64,000 nucleotides of DNA. Origin: Nostoc sp. ATCC 43529. GTDB lineage: Bacteria > Cyanobacteriota > Cyanobacteriia > Cyanobacteriales > Nostocaceae. Numbering within the stretch: position 1 is the stretch's first letter; each line of letters begins with the position of its first letter. Below are positions 8,019-16,811 of the stretch, piece after piece. The notes below the pieces were generated by a model that worked only from the letters and a program-made list of their open reading frames with translations, ran no database searches and was not told where the DNA came from. Where the stretch lies: contig LWTK01000074.1 in NCBI GenBank assembly GCA_003326205.1, positions 248,001 through 312,000 of the forward strand, in the 5' to 3' direction. The position numbers were made by a program, and so were the translations under genes.

Positions 8019-8507
8019 TTAAGAATCAGGAATGAACGCAGTTTGCACCGTATAGACGAGGAGCGTGGCTTTGTAAGTTAGAAATCCCAAAAATATAGGC
8101 AAAATCTTAAGCTCATGCCATTGAGTTGCCAATACAAACACCCCAATAAACACAGCAAAACGAGTTTTGCTCAGACGCCTTTTCTCACCACCGAGTCGCT
8201 CAACATCTTTAGCCAGCATTTTTAAGTAAACCACACCTGTACACGCTCCAATCAAATAATTGAGAGCAATGTTTAAGGAATAAAAAATCCACACAGAGAT
8301 AAAAATAATCCCCGTCAAGACAAGTGTGATTACTAATAACTTCTGGTAGAGTTGATGGAACTCTCCCATCGAGTTATTTGATTCTGTTTCTGTGTTCTCA
8401 GAATCAGTTTTAGCATCTTGTCGTGTCATCGGAGTCGGTGCAATTGGTTCTTCTGACAAGCTCACGGGACTCGAAATTAGTACAGTTAACGGATGATGAC
8501 TGCACAT
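8019..8507 (-). CDS. atp1: ATP synthase protein I (Atp1)
   Basis: The first gene of the atp operon. This small membrane protein helps assemble the c-ring or F0 in other bacteria but is not part of the finished enzyme. The 162-residue frame has a polar N terminus and about four hydrophobic helices (around 58-75, 80-97, 118-135 and 138-155), with the conserved KMLAKDVERLGG loop between the second and third. The N-terminal 45 residues look poorly conserved, so the real start may be further inside, for example near MTRQD or MGEFHQ. Confidence 0.85.
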   Translation of the reverse strand: MCSHHPLTVLISSPVSLSEEPIAPTPMTRQDAKTDSENTETESNNSMGEFHQLYQKLLVITLVLTGIIFISVWIFYSLNIALNYLIGACTGVVYLKMLAKDVERLGGEKRRLSKTRFAVFIGVFVLATQWHELKILPIFLGFLTYKATLLVYTVQTAFIPDS

Positions 8508-8974
8508 TCAGTCAGCTGAATCATATCACGATCCGGTAACAATACTTTAGAAAAAAACAATTAACTTCTTACCAGTGTGAAAAACGAAACAAAGTCACGC
8601 CCTGTTGTATTAATAGAGCGTTTGATGAGGTACTATCAGAAAATGTAGCAATAATCAAGAATTAATACCTGAATAATTCTCGATTTCTGCAAATTTTGGC
8701 TTTTTTAGTGAACGATCGCCCTCCAATGTTTTTGTATCATCAGCATCTTGGTGTTGAAACTAAGTCGGTTATTGAGGAGTTAAAGACGCTGCTGCAAAAC
8801 AGAACTTGTAAAGTAGCGCCTTGTTGTTAGCTTTGCACCACTGCTGAATTCCAGAAGATTCTAATTTCGCGCGTGCAACACTCAGTTGATGGGGCACTTT
8901 TCTAATTTACATCAGATTTGCGAAAATTCGTGATGAGCGATCGCCCATCACCAAAAGTATAAATTAGACTGCCA
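8508..8974. other. Intergenic region upstream of the atp operon
   Basis: This 467-base gap must hold the atp operon promoter on the minus strand, but I cannot place it with confidence. A short minus-strand open frame at 8769-8897 (GTG start, 42 residues, containing SSGIQQWCKANNKALLYK) has gene-like composition and could be a remnant or an unrecognised small protein. I do not recognise it. HIP1-like gatcgc sites occur at about 8715 and 8938. Confidence 0.35.
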
Positions 8975-10156
8975 TTAAGCAGGTGTTAATAAAATCAGCT
9001 GTTGTTGGATAAGCCTTCTCACTCCATCTAATTCCAATTCCACACCTGCCAAAATCTCTGCCACTGTGGAATTAGCATCGCACCGTTGCATAAATTCAAG
9101 CTCTGGAACCGACAATTTTACAATCTGATAATCGTAATTAAAGAAAGATTGACTGGGAAATCCTTCGATACAAGGATTAAGTTCCCCAATTGCTGTCAAT
9201 AGTAGGTTATCGTCTGACCAGTCAGCTTTAACTAGCGGAGGACGACCGAGGAAAAACTCGTAATGGCTAACTTCTGGATCTAGTAATTCTATCAAGCGAT
9301 AACGTTGGCGATCGCTTAATCCTTGTGCCCGTTCTATCAACTCTGGCGCTTTACCCAAAAGTCTTTCTAAATCCCAAAAACTCGGATTCGAGAAACCAAT
9401 AAATTCCAATCCCGAAGCGTCGATTAATTCAAACAGCGTCTCGATGTTGTAGTCAATTTCCTGGGGATGAACGTACATATCAGCAAAGTGTTCGTCTTTG
9501 TGGTTTTCTAACGACCAACGCTGTTTTTCATACTTGACAATTCGATTATTTTCTGGTAGAGAGTTAAATATCTTCCGTCCGACTTGAACACCATCGCGGT
9601 AGTCGCCTTTTTTATCACCTTGGAGAATGGCGATCGCCTTTTGCATGAGTTGAATTTCCCAGCGTCCCAACTCACCGTAGACAAAAATGTGCATTAAGCC
9701 GCCTGGAGCTAGCTTTTTCGCCAAGGCTTGAATACCACCAATTGGGTCGGCAGTATGGTGCAAAACGCCAACGCAGTTAATTAAATCAAACTCACCCGGT
9801 AACTGTTCCGCATCAAACAAGCTGAGGTGACGAAACTCAACGCGGTTAGCACCAGAACGCTGACAACGTTCTTTTGCTATATCCAAAGCACCGCTACTGA
9901 GGTCAATTCCCACAACAGAAGCCTGAGGATTGAGGTGAACCAAGTACTCTGTACTTACTCCGGTACCGCAACCTGCATCTAAAATTCGGATATCTTGCTT
10001 TTGGGGTTTTTGACCCGTGCAGAAGTTATAAGCAGCAAGCCAATTCCAGCGCCAATTATAGCCTGGGGGTGGTTCGTCTAACAAGGCTTCCGGCGGAAAT
10101 GGGTAGGTATTGTAGAGTTTGGCAACGGCAGCACTAACAGTTTGGGAATCGGACAT
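8975..10156 (-). CDS. Class I SAM-dependent methyltransferase
   Basis: About 393 residues. The SAM-binding motif I is ILDAGCGTGVSTEYL, followed by the acidic VVGIDLSSGALDIA strand and the motif IV region FDLINCVGVLHHTADP, giving a complete class I fold in the first 220 residues. The C-terminal 170 residues form an extra domain with PEVSHYEFFLGRPPL; I know this arrangement from cyanobacterial hypothetical methyltransferases but not its substrate. The ATG at 10156 is preferred over an upstream TTG (10207). The gene follows the atp operon promoter region on the same strand and is likely a separate transcript. Confidence 0.85.
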   Translation of the reverse strand: MSDSQTVSAAVAKLYNTYPFPPEALLDEPPPGYNWRWNWLAAYNFCTGQKPQKQDIRILDAGCGTGVSTEYLVHLNPQASVVGIDLSSGALDIAKERCQRSGANRVEFRHLSLFDAEQLPGEFDLINCVGVLHHTADPIGGIQALAKKLAPGGLMHIFVYGELGRWEIQLMQKAIAILQGDKKGDYRDGVQVGRKIFNSLPENNRIVKYEKQRWSLENHKDEHFADMYVHPQEIDYNIETLFELIDASGLEFIGFSNPSFWDLERLLGKAPELIERAQGLSDRQRYRLIELLDPEVSHYEFFLGRPPLVKADWSDDNLLLTAIGELNPCIEGFPSQSFFNYDYQIVKLSVPELEFMQRCDANSTVAEILAGVELELDGVRRLIQQQLILLTPA

Positions 10157-10373
10157 GATGAGGAATAACGCAGCAGTTTTGAGTTTAGCGAATGCTGGAC
10201 ACTTCAAGTAAAAAGATATCAGAGGAATTATTTTAAAATGCGGTGCTGGATTATTTCAACTTAGGTAAGTCTGGTAATTGTTTCAGTAAAAACACTACTG
10301 TTTAAGTATTTATTAACTAATAAAATTTAGTTTATAAAGTTTGTATAATAATTTACTTAATCAGGAATATTGA

Positions 10374-11033
10374 ATGGCTGTAGGATTCCCTGAATTCGTT
10401 GAAAATCCAGAAAATCGTTGTCCTGTAATTCTCTTACTCGATACTTCTGGTTCTATGTCAGGTCAGCCTATCCAAGAGTTAAATCGAGGACTTGCTGCTT
10501 TCAAAGAAGATGTAGTAAAAGATTCCCAAGCATCGCTGAGCGTGGAAGTGGCCATGATTACATTTGGCCCTATAGTTAAACTGATACAAGACTTTGTAAC
10601 GATTGACGAATTTACACCGCCTAAATTGGAAGCAAATGGTGGTACGCCAATGGGCGGGGCGATTGAGTATGCTTTGGATTTTCTAGAAAACCGCAAACAG
10701 ACTTATAAAGACAACGGTATTCTTTATTATCGCCCTTGGGTGTTTTTGATTACAGACGGAGCGCCCACTGACTCCTGGCAAGCAGCCGCGCAAAAGCTCA
10801 GAGAGGCAGAAGCACAAACTCGGCTGTCATTTTTTGCGGTTGGTGTAATTGGTGCTGATATGAATATCCTCAAGCAAATTTCCCCTCCTCAACGTCCACC
10901 AGTTACACTAAATGGCTTAGATTTTCGTGAGTTGTTTGTCTGGCTTTCTGCTTCGGTGAAACGGGTTTCCAGTGGCAAAGTAGGACAAGCTGTAGCTTTA
11001 CCGCCTATGGGATGGGGTCAAATTACCATTTAG
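10374..11033 (+). CDS. TerY-like von Willebrand factor A domain protein
   Basis: A 219-residue protein that is almost entirely a vWA domain. The metal-ion-dependent adhesion site is complete: D23, S25 and S27 (DTSGS), T91 (GGTPMGG) and D128 (LITDGAPTD). There is no signal peptide, so it is cytoplasmic. It belongs with the TerY-type vWA proteins. Ten bases downstream begins a PP2C phosphatase, then a kinase, which is the gene set described as the TerY phosphorylation triad linked to stress and tellurite-type systems. Partners and ligand are unknown. Confidence 0.88.
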   Translation: MAVGFPEFVENPENRCPVILLLDTSGSMSGQPIQELNRGLAAFKEDVVKDSQASLSVEVAMITFGPIVKLIQDFVTIDEFTPPKLEANGGTPMGGAIEYALDFLENRKQTYKDNGILYYRPWVFLITDGAPTDSWQAAAQKLREAEAQTRLSFFAVGVIGADMNILKQISPPQRPPVTLNGLDFRELFVWLSASVKRVSSGKVGQAVALPPMGWGQITI

Positions 11034-11043
11034 AGGAAAATTT

Positions 11044-11823
11044 GTGAATTGGAAATGGAAAGCTGTTGCGCGTTCCGAGATTGGAACAAGTCATCAAAAC
11101 CAGGGGATAGGTTGTCAAGATGATGGTAAATATTGCACCTTTGATGATGTGATTGTAGGCGCTGTTGCTGATGGCGCTGGTAGTGCTAAACGTTCTGATG
11201 TTGGTTCTAAGTTGGCGGTAAAAACTGTACTCAAATGCTTTTCTGATATTAATGAATATCCTCATAAACAAGCTTTTTCTAAACCACTATCCAAAGAAGA
11301 AGCTCAGAAAGTGTTTGCTAAGATTGTGAACCAAGTTATTACAGAATTACAGAAGCAAGCAGATGAAGAAGATTATTCTATCAATGATTTAGCTTGTACG
11401 TTATTGGTTTTTGTGGCAACTCCTGGCTGGCTTGCAGCTATGCAAATCGGGGATGGATTTATTGTCGTGCGTCCCCAAGAATCAGAATATCAACTGTTGT
11501 TCAAGCCAGATAAAGGTGAGTTCGTCAATGAAACAACTTTTATCACCTCAAAAAATGCACTAGAAGAAATGCAGGTAGAGGTTATTACTGAAAAGCAAGA
11601 GTTTATTTGTGCTTCCACTGATGGACTAGAAAAAGTAGCAATTCGCTTGAGCGACTGGAAACCTTTTCCACCTTTCTTTAAACCTTTGGAGGAATACTTA
11701 CAAGAAACTGATGATCCAAAGAAAGACTATCAATATATGGATGATTTTCTTAACTCTGAGCGACTAAATTCTCGCACTGATGATGATAAAACCTTACTTT
11801 TGTGCTTGTTTAATAGAGAGTAA
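11044..11823 (+). CDS. PP2C-family serine/threonine phosphatase
   Basis: A 259-residue soluble protein of the compact bacterial PP2C type. Metal-binding residues are visible as D26 (GCQDDGKY), D43-G44 (VADGAGSAKRSD) and the later STDGLEK motif; QIGDGFIVV is also conserved. It starts with GTG, 10 bases after the vWA gene and 6 bases before the kinase. It would remove phosphates placed by the neighbouring kinase, possibly on the vWA protein. This partner logic is inferred from gene order. Confidence 0.9.
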   Translation: MNWKWKAVARSEIGTSHQNQGIGCQDDGKYCTFDDVIVGAVADGAGSAKRSDVGSKLAVKTVLKCFSDINEYPHKQAFSKPLSKEEAQKVFAKIVNQVITELQKQADEEDYSINDLACTLLVFVATPGWLAAMQIGDGFIVVRPQESEYQLLFKPDKGEFVNETTFITSKNALEEMQVEVITEKQEFICASTDGLEKVAIRLSDWKPFPPFFKPLEEYLQETDDPKKDYQYMDDFLNSERLNSRTDDDKTLLLCLFNRE

Positions 11824-11829
11824 AATTCG

Positions 11830-14169
11830 ATGACAGTTCTCACCTGTGCCAGTACGGGTCAATCGATTACTCTGCTGGGTGAACCAATAGCTAATACCGG
11901 TGAAGGTAAGGTTTGGAAAACTAATCGCAATGGTTACTTAGCGAAAATTTACCACCAGCAAAAACCTGAGCGAGTGCAAAAGTTAGCGGTGATGATAGCG
12001 CACCGACCCAAAGAGCCAAACTCTCACCTCAATCATATTTCTTTTGCTTGGCCTAAATCGGTACTGAAAGATGCTCAGGGTGATTGTGTAGGCTTTTTAA
12101 TGCCGGAAATCAAGGAAGGAAAGGAACTTATTGATGTATATAATCCCAGCAGAAGAAAGGCTTTGAAACTTGAGGTTGATTGGCGTTTTCTGCACACAAC
12201 AGCGTTGAATATTGCCTCAATTATTGAAGCAATTCACATTTCTGGCTATGTTGTGGGTGACATCAAGCCGCAAAATATTCTTGTAAACGATCGCGCTTTA
12301 CCTTCAATCATTGATACTGACTCTTTCCAGGTTAGGCATCCGGTAAATGGTAAGGTTTATCGTTGTGAAGTTGGTACAGAGGATTTTACACCACCGGAAC
12401 TGATTGGCAAAGATTTTTCTAGTGTCGATCAAACAGAAGTACACGATCGCTTCCGGTTAGCAGTAATTATCTATCGGTTGTTGTTTGGTAGTCAAAGTCC
12501 TTTTGGGGGAAAGTGGATAGGTGCTGGTGAAGATCCGAAACCTGAAGAAAGAATCCGTGGTGGTTTATGGATTTATACACCAAATAATCTTATTCAACCT
12601 ACGAATATCACAATTCCTCTTGAAATTCTTCACCCAGAAATTCAGCGATGTTTTCTCAAGTGCTTTAATGATGGTTATCAAAATCCTATTTTGCGCCCAA
12701 CTGCTGGGGATTGGGTAAAGGCACTTAGGCTTGCTGTCAATGAGTTAACTATCTGTGGAAAGGTAGACAGCCACTACTACAGCCAAACTTATGGTAAGTG
12801 TTATTGGTGCGATCGTTCTACAAAACTTGGTACTGATATATTTCCTGGGTTTGCTAGACCAAAACAACAATCTGCTTTTGCTGTATCAACAGCACAACCT
12901 ACAGCTTTTACGTCAAACAAAATTATAGAAAATGTTGCAACAGGAGGGCAAATTCATACTCTCCAAGGGCATTCCAACTCTGTTAATTCTGTAGTTTTCA
13001 GCCCAGATGGCAAAATCCTTGCCAGTGGGAGTTATGACAAGACTATCAAGCTCTGGGATATGGGCACGGGAAGAGAAATCTACGCCCTTCAGGGGCATTC
13101 CAACTCTGTTAATTCCGTAGCTTTCAGTCCAGATGGTAAAATTCTTGCCAGCGGGAGTGATGACAAGGCTATCAAACTCTGGGATGTGACAACAGGAGGG
13201 CAAATCCGCACTATCCAGGCGCATCCTGAATCAGTTCGTTCAGTTGCCTTCAGCCCAGATGGCAAAATCCTTGCCAGTGCGAGTTGCGATAAGACTATCA
13301 AGCTGTGGGATGTGACAACAGGAGGGCAAATCCGCACTCTACAAGCACATTCCGAGTGGGTTCGTTCGGTTAGCTTCAGTCCGGATAGCAAAACTCTTGC
13401 CAGTGGGAGTTATGACAAGACTATCAAATTGTGGGATGTCGCCACAGGACGGCGAATCCGCACTTTCCAGGGTCATTCTCACTGGGTTGTTTCGGTTGTG
13501 TTCAGCCTAGATGGCAGAATAATTGCCAGTGGGAGTTGTGACAAGACTATCAAGCTGTGGGATGCCACCACAGGAGGGCAAATCTGCACTCTACAAGCAC
13601 ATTCCTACTCGGTTGTTTCGGTTGCCTTAAGCCCGGATAACAAAACTGTTGCCAGTGGAAGTTATGGCGACATTAAACTATGGGATGTAGGCACGGCAAG
13701 AGAAATCTATACCCTTAAGGGGCATTCCAACTGGGCTTGCTCGGTTGGCTTCAGTCGAGATGGCAAAATCCTTGCGAGTGGGAGTAATGACAAAACTATC
13801 AATATTTGGCAGCTTGCATCATCCAACAATACAGGTACTTCATCAGCAATTAAGCCAACTCAATCTCAAGTTTCACAACTAGCAGCTGCTACACCTCAAA
13901 CTCAAACTTTAATTATCCAACCATCAGTAACATCAAAAAATACAACTACTTCATCTTCAGTGCAACCAACTCAATCTCAAACTTCGCAATCATCTTTTGA
14001 TATGCCTGTTATGCCTCTTAAGCCTACATTGTGGTGCTATTTGCTTTTATTGTGTATTTTATTAGGTTTTGGTAGTTTTATCTCTGGCTATGTTGGTTGG
14101 TCTTTGGTTTCCCTTATGGGGATTGCGTGTTGTTGGCGTTTTTATCGATGGTTTTGGAGAGTTCCATAA
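11830..14169 (+). CDS. Membrane-anchored protein kinase with WD40 propeller
   Basis: A 779-residue fusion. Residues 1-300 form a protein kinase: GEGKVW glycine loop, K39, catalytic GDIKPQNIL with D144, and a DSF in place of DFG at 164-166. The usual HRD is VGD, as in TerY-linked kinases. A CYWC pair near 319-324 may bind metal. Residues 365-660 carry seven WD40 repeats, enough for one closed propeller; repeat six is two residues short. A Thr/Ser/Gln-rich linker (665-725) and two membrane helices (731-775) end the protein. It is the third gene of the vWA-PP2C-kinase operon. The propeller probably chooses partners at the membrane. Confidence 0.9.
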   Translation: MTVLTCASTGQSITLLGEPIANTGEGKVWKTNRNGYLAKIYHQQKPERVQKLAVMIAHRPKEPNSHLNHISFAWPKSVLKDAQGDCVGFLMPEIKEGKELIDVYNPSRRKALKLEVDWRFLHTTALNIASIIEAIHISGYVVGDIKPQNILVNDRALPSIIDTDSFQVRHPVNGKVYRCEVGTEDFTPPELIGKDFSSVDQTEVHDRFRLAVIIYRLLFGSQSPFGGKWIGAGEDPKPEERIRGGLWIYTPNNLIQPTNITIPLEILHPEIQRCFLKCFNDGYQNPILRPTAGDWVKALRLAVNELTICGKVDSHYYSQTYGKCYWCDRSTKLGTDIFPGFARPKQQSAFAVSTAQPTAFTSNKIIENVATGGQIHTLQGHSNSVNSVVFSPDGKILASGSYDKTIKLWDMGTGREIYALQGHSNSVNSVAFSPDGKILASGSDDKAIKLWDVTTGGQIRTIQAHPESVRSVAFSPDGKILASASCDKTIKLWDVTTGGQIRTLQAHSEWVRSVSFSPDSKTLASGSYDKTIKLWDVATGRRIRTFQGHSHWVVSVVFSLDGRIIASGSCDKTIKLWDATTGGQICTLQAHSYSVVSVALSPDNKTVASGSYGDIKLWDVGTAREIYTLKGHSNWACSVGFSRDGKILASGSNDKTINIWQLASSNNTGTSSAIKPTQSQVSQLAAATPQTQTLIIQPSVTSKNTTTSSSVQPTQSQTSQSSFDMPVMPLKPTLWCYLLLLCILLGFGSFISGYVGWSLVSLMGIACCWRFYRWFWRVP

Positions 14170-14325
14170 ATTTCTGCTTACTGGATGGGCAAAATGACGA
14201 AATTTACTATACTACCGATCGCTATACTATTGAATATTTTAAATTCAGCCAAAGAATACTGGGAGTATAATGATACTCTAAAGTTTTTAACTATAAACAA
14301 ATACGTCAATTTAGAATTGAGACAA

Positions 14326-14763
14326 TCAGGATATAGTCCAATCTTCTAAACGTAAATTAGGAACCTTCTCAAAATCCTTGCGATTACGGGTTACTAAAAT
14401 CCCATTGACTGATAACGTAATTGCAGCAATACGTAAATCATGAGTGCCAACGCGAATTTTTTGCTTAACTAATTCAGCATAAATATTACAAGCTTTAGTA
14501 TCAAATTCAAGTAATTTTATATTTTTGAAATATTCTATTTCATCCCATAAACCCTTGTATGCCCATATTAATTTTTCATACTTAGAAGGTTGATTATTAT
14601 ATTTGTTGATAACATTCAGCCATCCTTTAACTTTCTCCTCAAATGTAATCACTGTTATGGCTAAATTTTCAGGATTCTGCTGTCTTATGCGTTGCGTGAC
14701 TAGTGGATGACTATTTTGAAATAAAGACAGATGGTCTGTATCTAATATCCACATAATAGTCAC
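14326..14763 (-). CDS. PIN-domain toxin (VapC-like ribonuclease)
   Basis: A 145-residue PIN-domain protein. Acidic active-site residues are seen in ILDTDHLSL, the glutamate of TVITFEEKV, and the aspartate of GTHDLRIAA; VTRNRKDFEKVPNL is the usual C-terminal strand. PIN toxins cut structured RNA such as tRNA. The GTG at 14763 overlaps the stop of the upstream gene by four bases; an ATG three codons in (14754) is also possible. The upstream gene is the likely antitoxin. Confidence 0.88.
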   Translation of the reverse strand: MTIMWILDTDHLSLFQNSHPLVTQRIRQQNPENLAITVITFEEKVKGWLNVINKYNNQPSKYEKLIWAYKGLWDEIEYFKNIKLLEFDTKACNIYAELVKQKIRVGTHDLRIAAITLSVNGILVTRNRKDFEKVPNLRLEDWTIS

Positions 14764-15107
14764 TTTGTCTCATTTTCCAAATCAATTTGACTCCGTTCAG
14801 CTTCTATGTATTCCAGCACCTCACTAAAAAGAGGGTTATCTTTATGCATTCCTGCAAATTTCATCCAAGGATGTTCGGTTTGGGGAAGGCCAATTTCTAA
14901 AGTTACAATCTTGGCTGTTTCTAACCGAGTTTGTAAACTTTGACTAAGTTTTTCTATCGCTTCGGTTTCTGTACTTCCTATACCTTGACAATCTGGTAAA
15001 CCTAACAATGTTGCTTTAACTGTATCATCTGGTTGATTTTCAATTAGTACATCGTAAGTCAACTTAGGTGCAGTTGTCTGAGAGGTAGCTTTTATAGTTA
15101 AATTCAT
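14760..15107 (-). CDS. HicB-like antitoxin partner of the PIN toxin
   Basis: A 115-residue protein. The first 70 residues (LTYDVLIENQPDDTVKATLLGLPDCQGIGSTETEAIEKLSQSLQ in part) have the HicB-type half-RNase-H pattern in which a beta sheet ends in a G-x-G turn and a helix. The C-terminal 40 residues carry HPWMKFAGMHKDNPLF, a short tail seen in antitoxins paired with cyanobacterial PIN toxins. The overlap with the PIN gene suggests a toxin-antitoxin operon. No classical DNA-binding motif is obvious. Confidence 0.7.
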   Translation of the reverse strand: MNLTIKATSQTTAPKLTYDVLIENQPDDTVKATLLGLPDCQGIGSTETEAIEKLSQSLQTRLETAKIVTLEIGLPQTEHPWMKFAGMHKDNPLFSEVLEYIEAERSQIDLENETK

Positions 15108-15298
15108 AATATTTTGAACCTTGAAGTTTTATATTGATTATAACTGTTGATATAATTACTGCTTAACCTTTATTTTGTAGTGAGTGCTGAAGCTCCTAAT
15201 TTAGCACGTTTTGTACTGACTACGAACTTTATTTATTTACACTAGCTTACTTATCTATGGTTGAATTTTTATAATATTATATAAAAGCGATCGCTCTT

Positions 15299-16033
15299 AT
15301 GATTTACGACCAATCAGAGTTTGATTTACGCTGCGAATGGGGCACACAAGGAGTTTCTCAACTTGCTTCTATCAGCGATGTAGTAATAATAGTTGATGTT
15401 CTTTCTTTTTCTACTTGTGTAGAAATTGCTACTAATAACGGTGCGGTTATTTTTCCCTACGCATATAAAGATGAATCAGTTATTGATTATGCAAAATCTC
15501 TACAAGCAGAATTAGCAAGTCATAGACAACGTTGGACAACAAGTGGATATTCTCTTTCTCCAAAGTCACTAGAACAAATTACCGCTGGAACTAGATTAGT
15601 TTTGCCTTCACCTAATGGTTCTTTTTTAACTTTGCACACTGGAAATACACCAACTTTGGCTGGCTGTTTGCGAAATTGCCAAGCTGTAGCCCAGTTTGCT
15701 CAAAAATATGGTGACAAAATCGCAGTGATTCCTGCTGGGGAGAGGTGGAAAGATGATGGTAGCCTCCGACCTGCTTTTGAAGATTTGATTGGTGCTGGGG
15801 CAATTCTTAGCTATTTACCTGGTAGTTTATCACCGGAAGCTGAAGCAGCAATAGCAGCATTTCAAGCTTTCCAGCAGGATTTATTAGGATACTTGAAAAA
15901 ATGCAGTTCTGGTAAAGAGTTGATAGAAAAAGGTTTTAAGCCAGATGTTGAACTGGCGGCTGCTTTTAATATTAGTGATTGCGTACCTTTATTGACTGAT
16001 AATGCTTATATAAATTCTGGGTTACAGAGTTAA
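15299..16033 (+). CDS. comB: 2-phosphosulfolactate phosphatase (ComB family)
   Basis: A 244-residue ComB-family protein. ComB removes phosphate from 2-phosphosulfolactate in the coenzyme M route of methanogens; in cyanobacteria, which do not make coenzyme M, the true substrate is uncertain. Recognisable blocks are VIIVDVLSFSTCVEIA, RLVLPSPNGS, CLRNCQAVA and IPAGERWKDDGSLRPAFEDLIGAGAI. Full length. It stands alone with an ATG 8 bases after a GCGATCGC site. Confidence 0.88.
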   Translation: MIYDQSEFDLRCEWGTQGVSQLASISDVVIIVDVLSFSTCVEIATNNGAVIFPYAYKDESVIDYAKSLQAELASHRQRWTTSGYSLSPKSLEQITAGTRLVLPSPNGSFLTLHTGNTPTLAGCLRNCQAVAQFAQKYGDKIAVIPAGERWKDDGSLRPAFEDLIGAGAILSYLPGSLSPEAEAAIAAFQAFQQDLLGYLKKCSSGKELIEKGFKPDVELAAAFNISDCVPLLTDNAYINSGLQS

Positions 16034-16043
16034 TTAAACGTCA

Positions 16044-16240
16044 CATTGATTAGTTTGACAATATTTTGCACTATCTATGTTTTGCTGCAAATTATTCAAG
16101 GGAATTATTTGAAATCCGGAAATACTAGGTGCATCAGCAGTAGCCTCGAAATCAGAAGCACTGTAAGCAAACTTTTGCCCGCGATAAAATTGTTCGTGAG
16201 CAACTTTGGTGACATAGCGAGAATTCTTGAATTGCGGTAT
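16044..16240 (-). pseudogene. Truncated duplicate of the adjacent secreted protein gene
   Basis: The minus-strand frame reads FKNSRYVTKVAHEQFYRGQKFAYS...FQIIPLNNLQQNIDSAKYCQTNQCDV, which matches the last 65 residues of the gene at 16284-16811 with substitutions throughout. The signal peptide and N-terminal two thirds are missing. It lies immediately downstream of the full copy, separated by a palindromic repeat. This is a decayed tandem copy; a frame runs through it (16034-16321), but its first 25 codons come from the end of the full gene and the palindrome. Confidence 0.75.
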
Positions 16241-16250
16241 TAATCGAGAT

Positions 16251-16279
16251 GTAGAGACGTTGCAATGCAACGTCTCTGC
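16251..16279. repeat. Dispersed palindrome, AGAGACGTTGCA type
   Basis: AGAGACGTTGCA and TGCAACGTCTCT form a perfect 12-base-pair inverted repeat with a one-base centre. Near-identical copies lie at 33365-33393 and 46241-46269. This copy separates the full secreted-protein gene from its 3' fragment. Confidence 0.9.
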
Positions 16280-16283
16280 ACGG

Positions 16284-16811
16284 TCAAATGTCACATTGAT
16301 TAGTTTGACAATATTTTGCATTGTCGATAAATTCTTGCAAGTTTCTCAAAGGAATTATCTGCAATGCTGACCCACCTTGCACCTCAGCAGTGATGTAAGC
16401 AAACTTTTGCCCGCGATAATACAGGTCACGACCAATTTTGGTAACGTAGCGGGACTTCTGGAAGTCATTGGCAATCTGAGAATTATAAATATTTTGTAAC
16501 AATTTCACAGCATTGGCATTTTTTGTGGTGAATTTGAGGCCGCTACCACTAACTGTGATTCCTTCTTTTGTTACTGTCCCATTTTCAGCAGTGACATCGG
16601 CGTAAAAGTACAGTTTTCCCTTTGTACCGTCATAGCCGTGGGCTTCGCTGTTATATCTGAGAGTCGGTAGTTGAGGCTTCGTTTTTGCCCACTTGACAAC
16701 GGTGCTGATGTTTTGACCAGGAAGCGCGTTTGCAGGAGTGACAGCCAGTAGAATTGCGATCGCAGACACAGTAGCATGGAATAAATAGTTAAAGTTAAAA
16801 CTTTTTTTCAT
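16284..16811 (-). CDS. Secreted protein of unknown function
   Basis: A 175-residue protein with a clear signal peptide (MKKSFNFNYLFHATVSAIAILL..., cleavage likely after PANA near residue 29). The mature part has alternating strands (GKLYFYADVTAENGTVTKEG, VSGSGLKFTTKNANAVKLLQNIY) and ends in a segment with two cysteines (NAKYCQTNQCDI) that could form a disulfide. I do not recognise the family. The C-terminal portion is repeated as a decayed copy immediately downstream. No operon partner. Confidence 0.75.
   Translation of the reverse strand: MKKSFNFNYLFHATVSAIAILLAVTPANALPGQNISTVVKWAKTKPQLPTLRYNSEAHGYDGTKGKLYFYADVTAENGTVTKEGITVSGSGLKFTTKNANAVKLLQNIYNSQIANDFQKSRYVTKIGRDLYYRGQKFAYITAEVQGGSALQIIPLRNLQEFIDNAKYCQTNQCDI

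Noticed and set aside
12913..13391. Minus-strand frames across the WD40 region
   Set aside because: They result from the internal repeat structure of the kinase gene and have no independent support.
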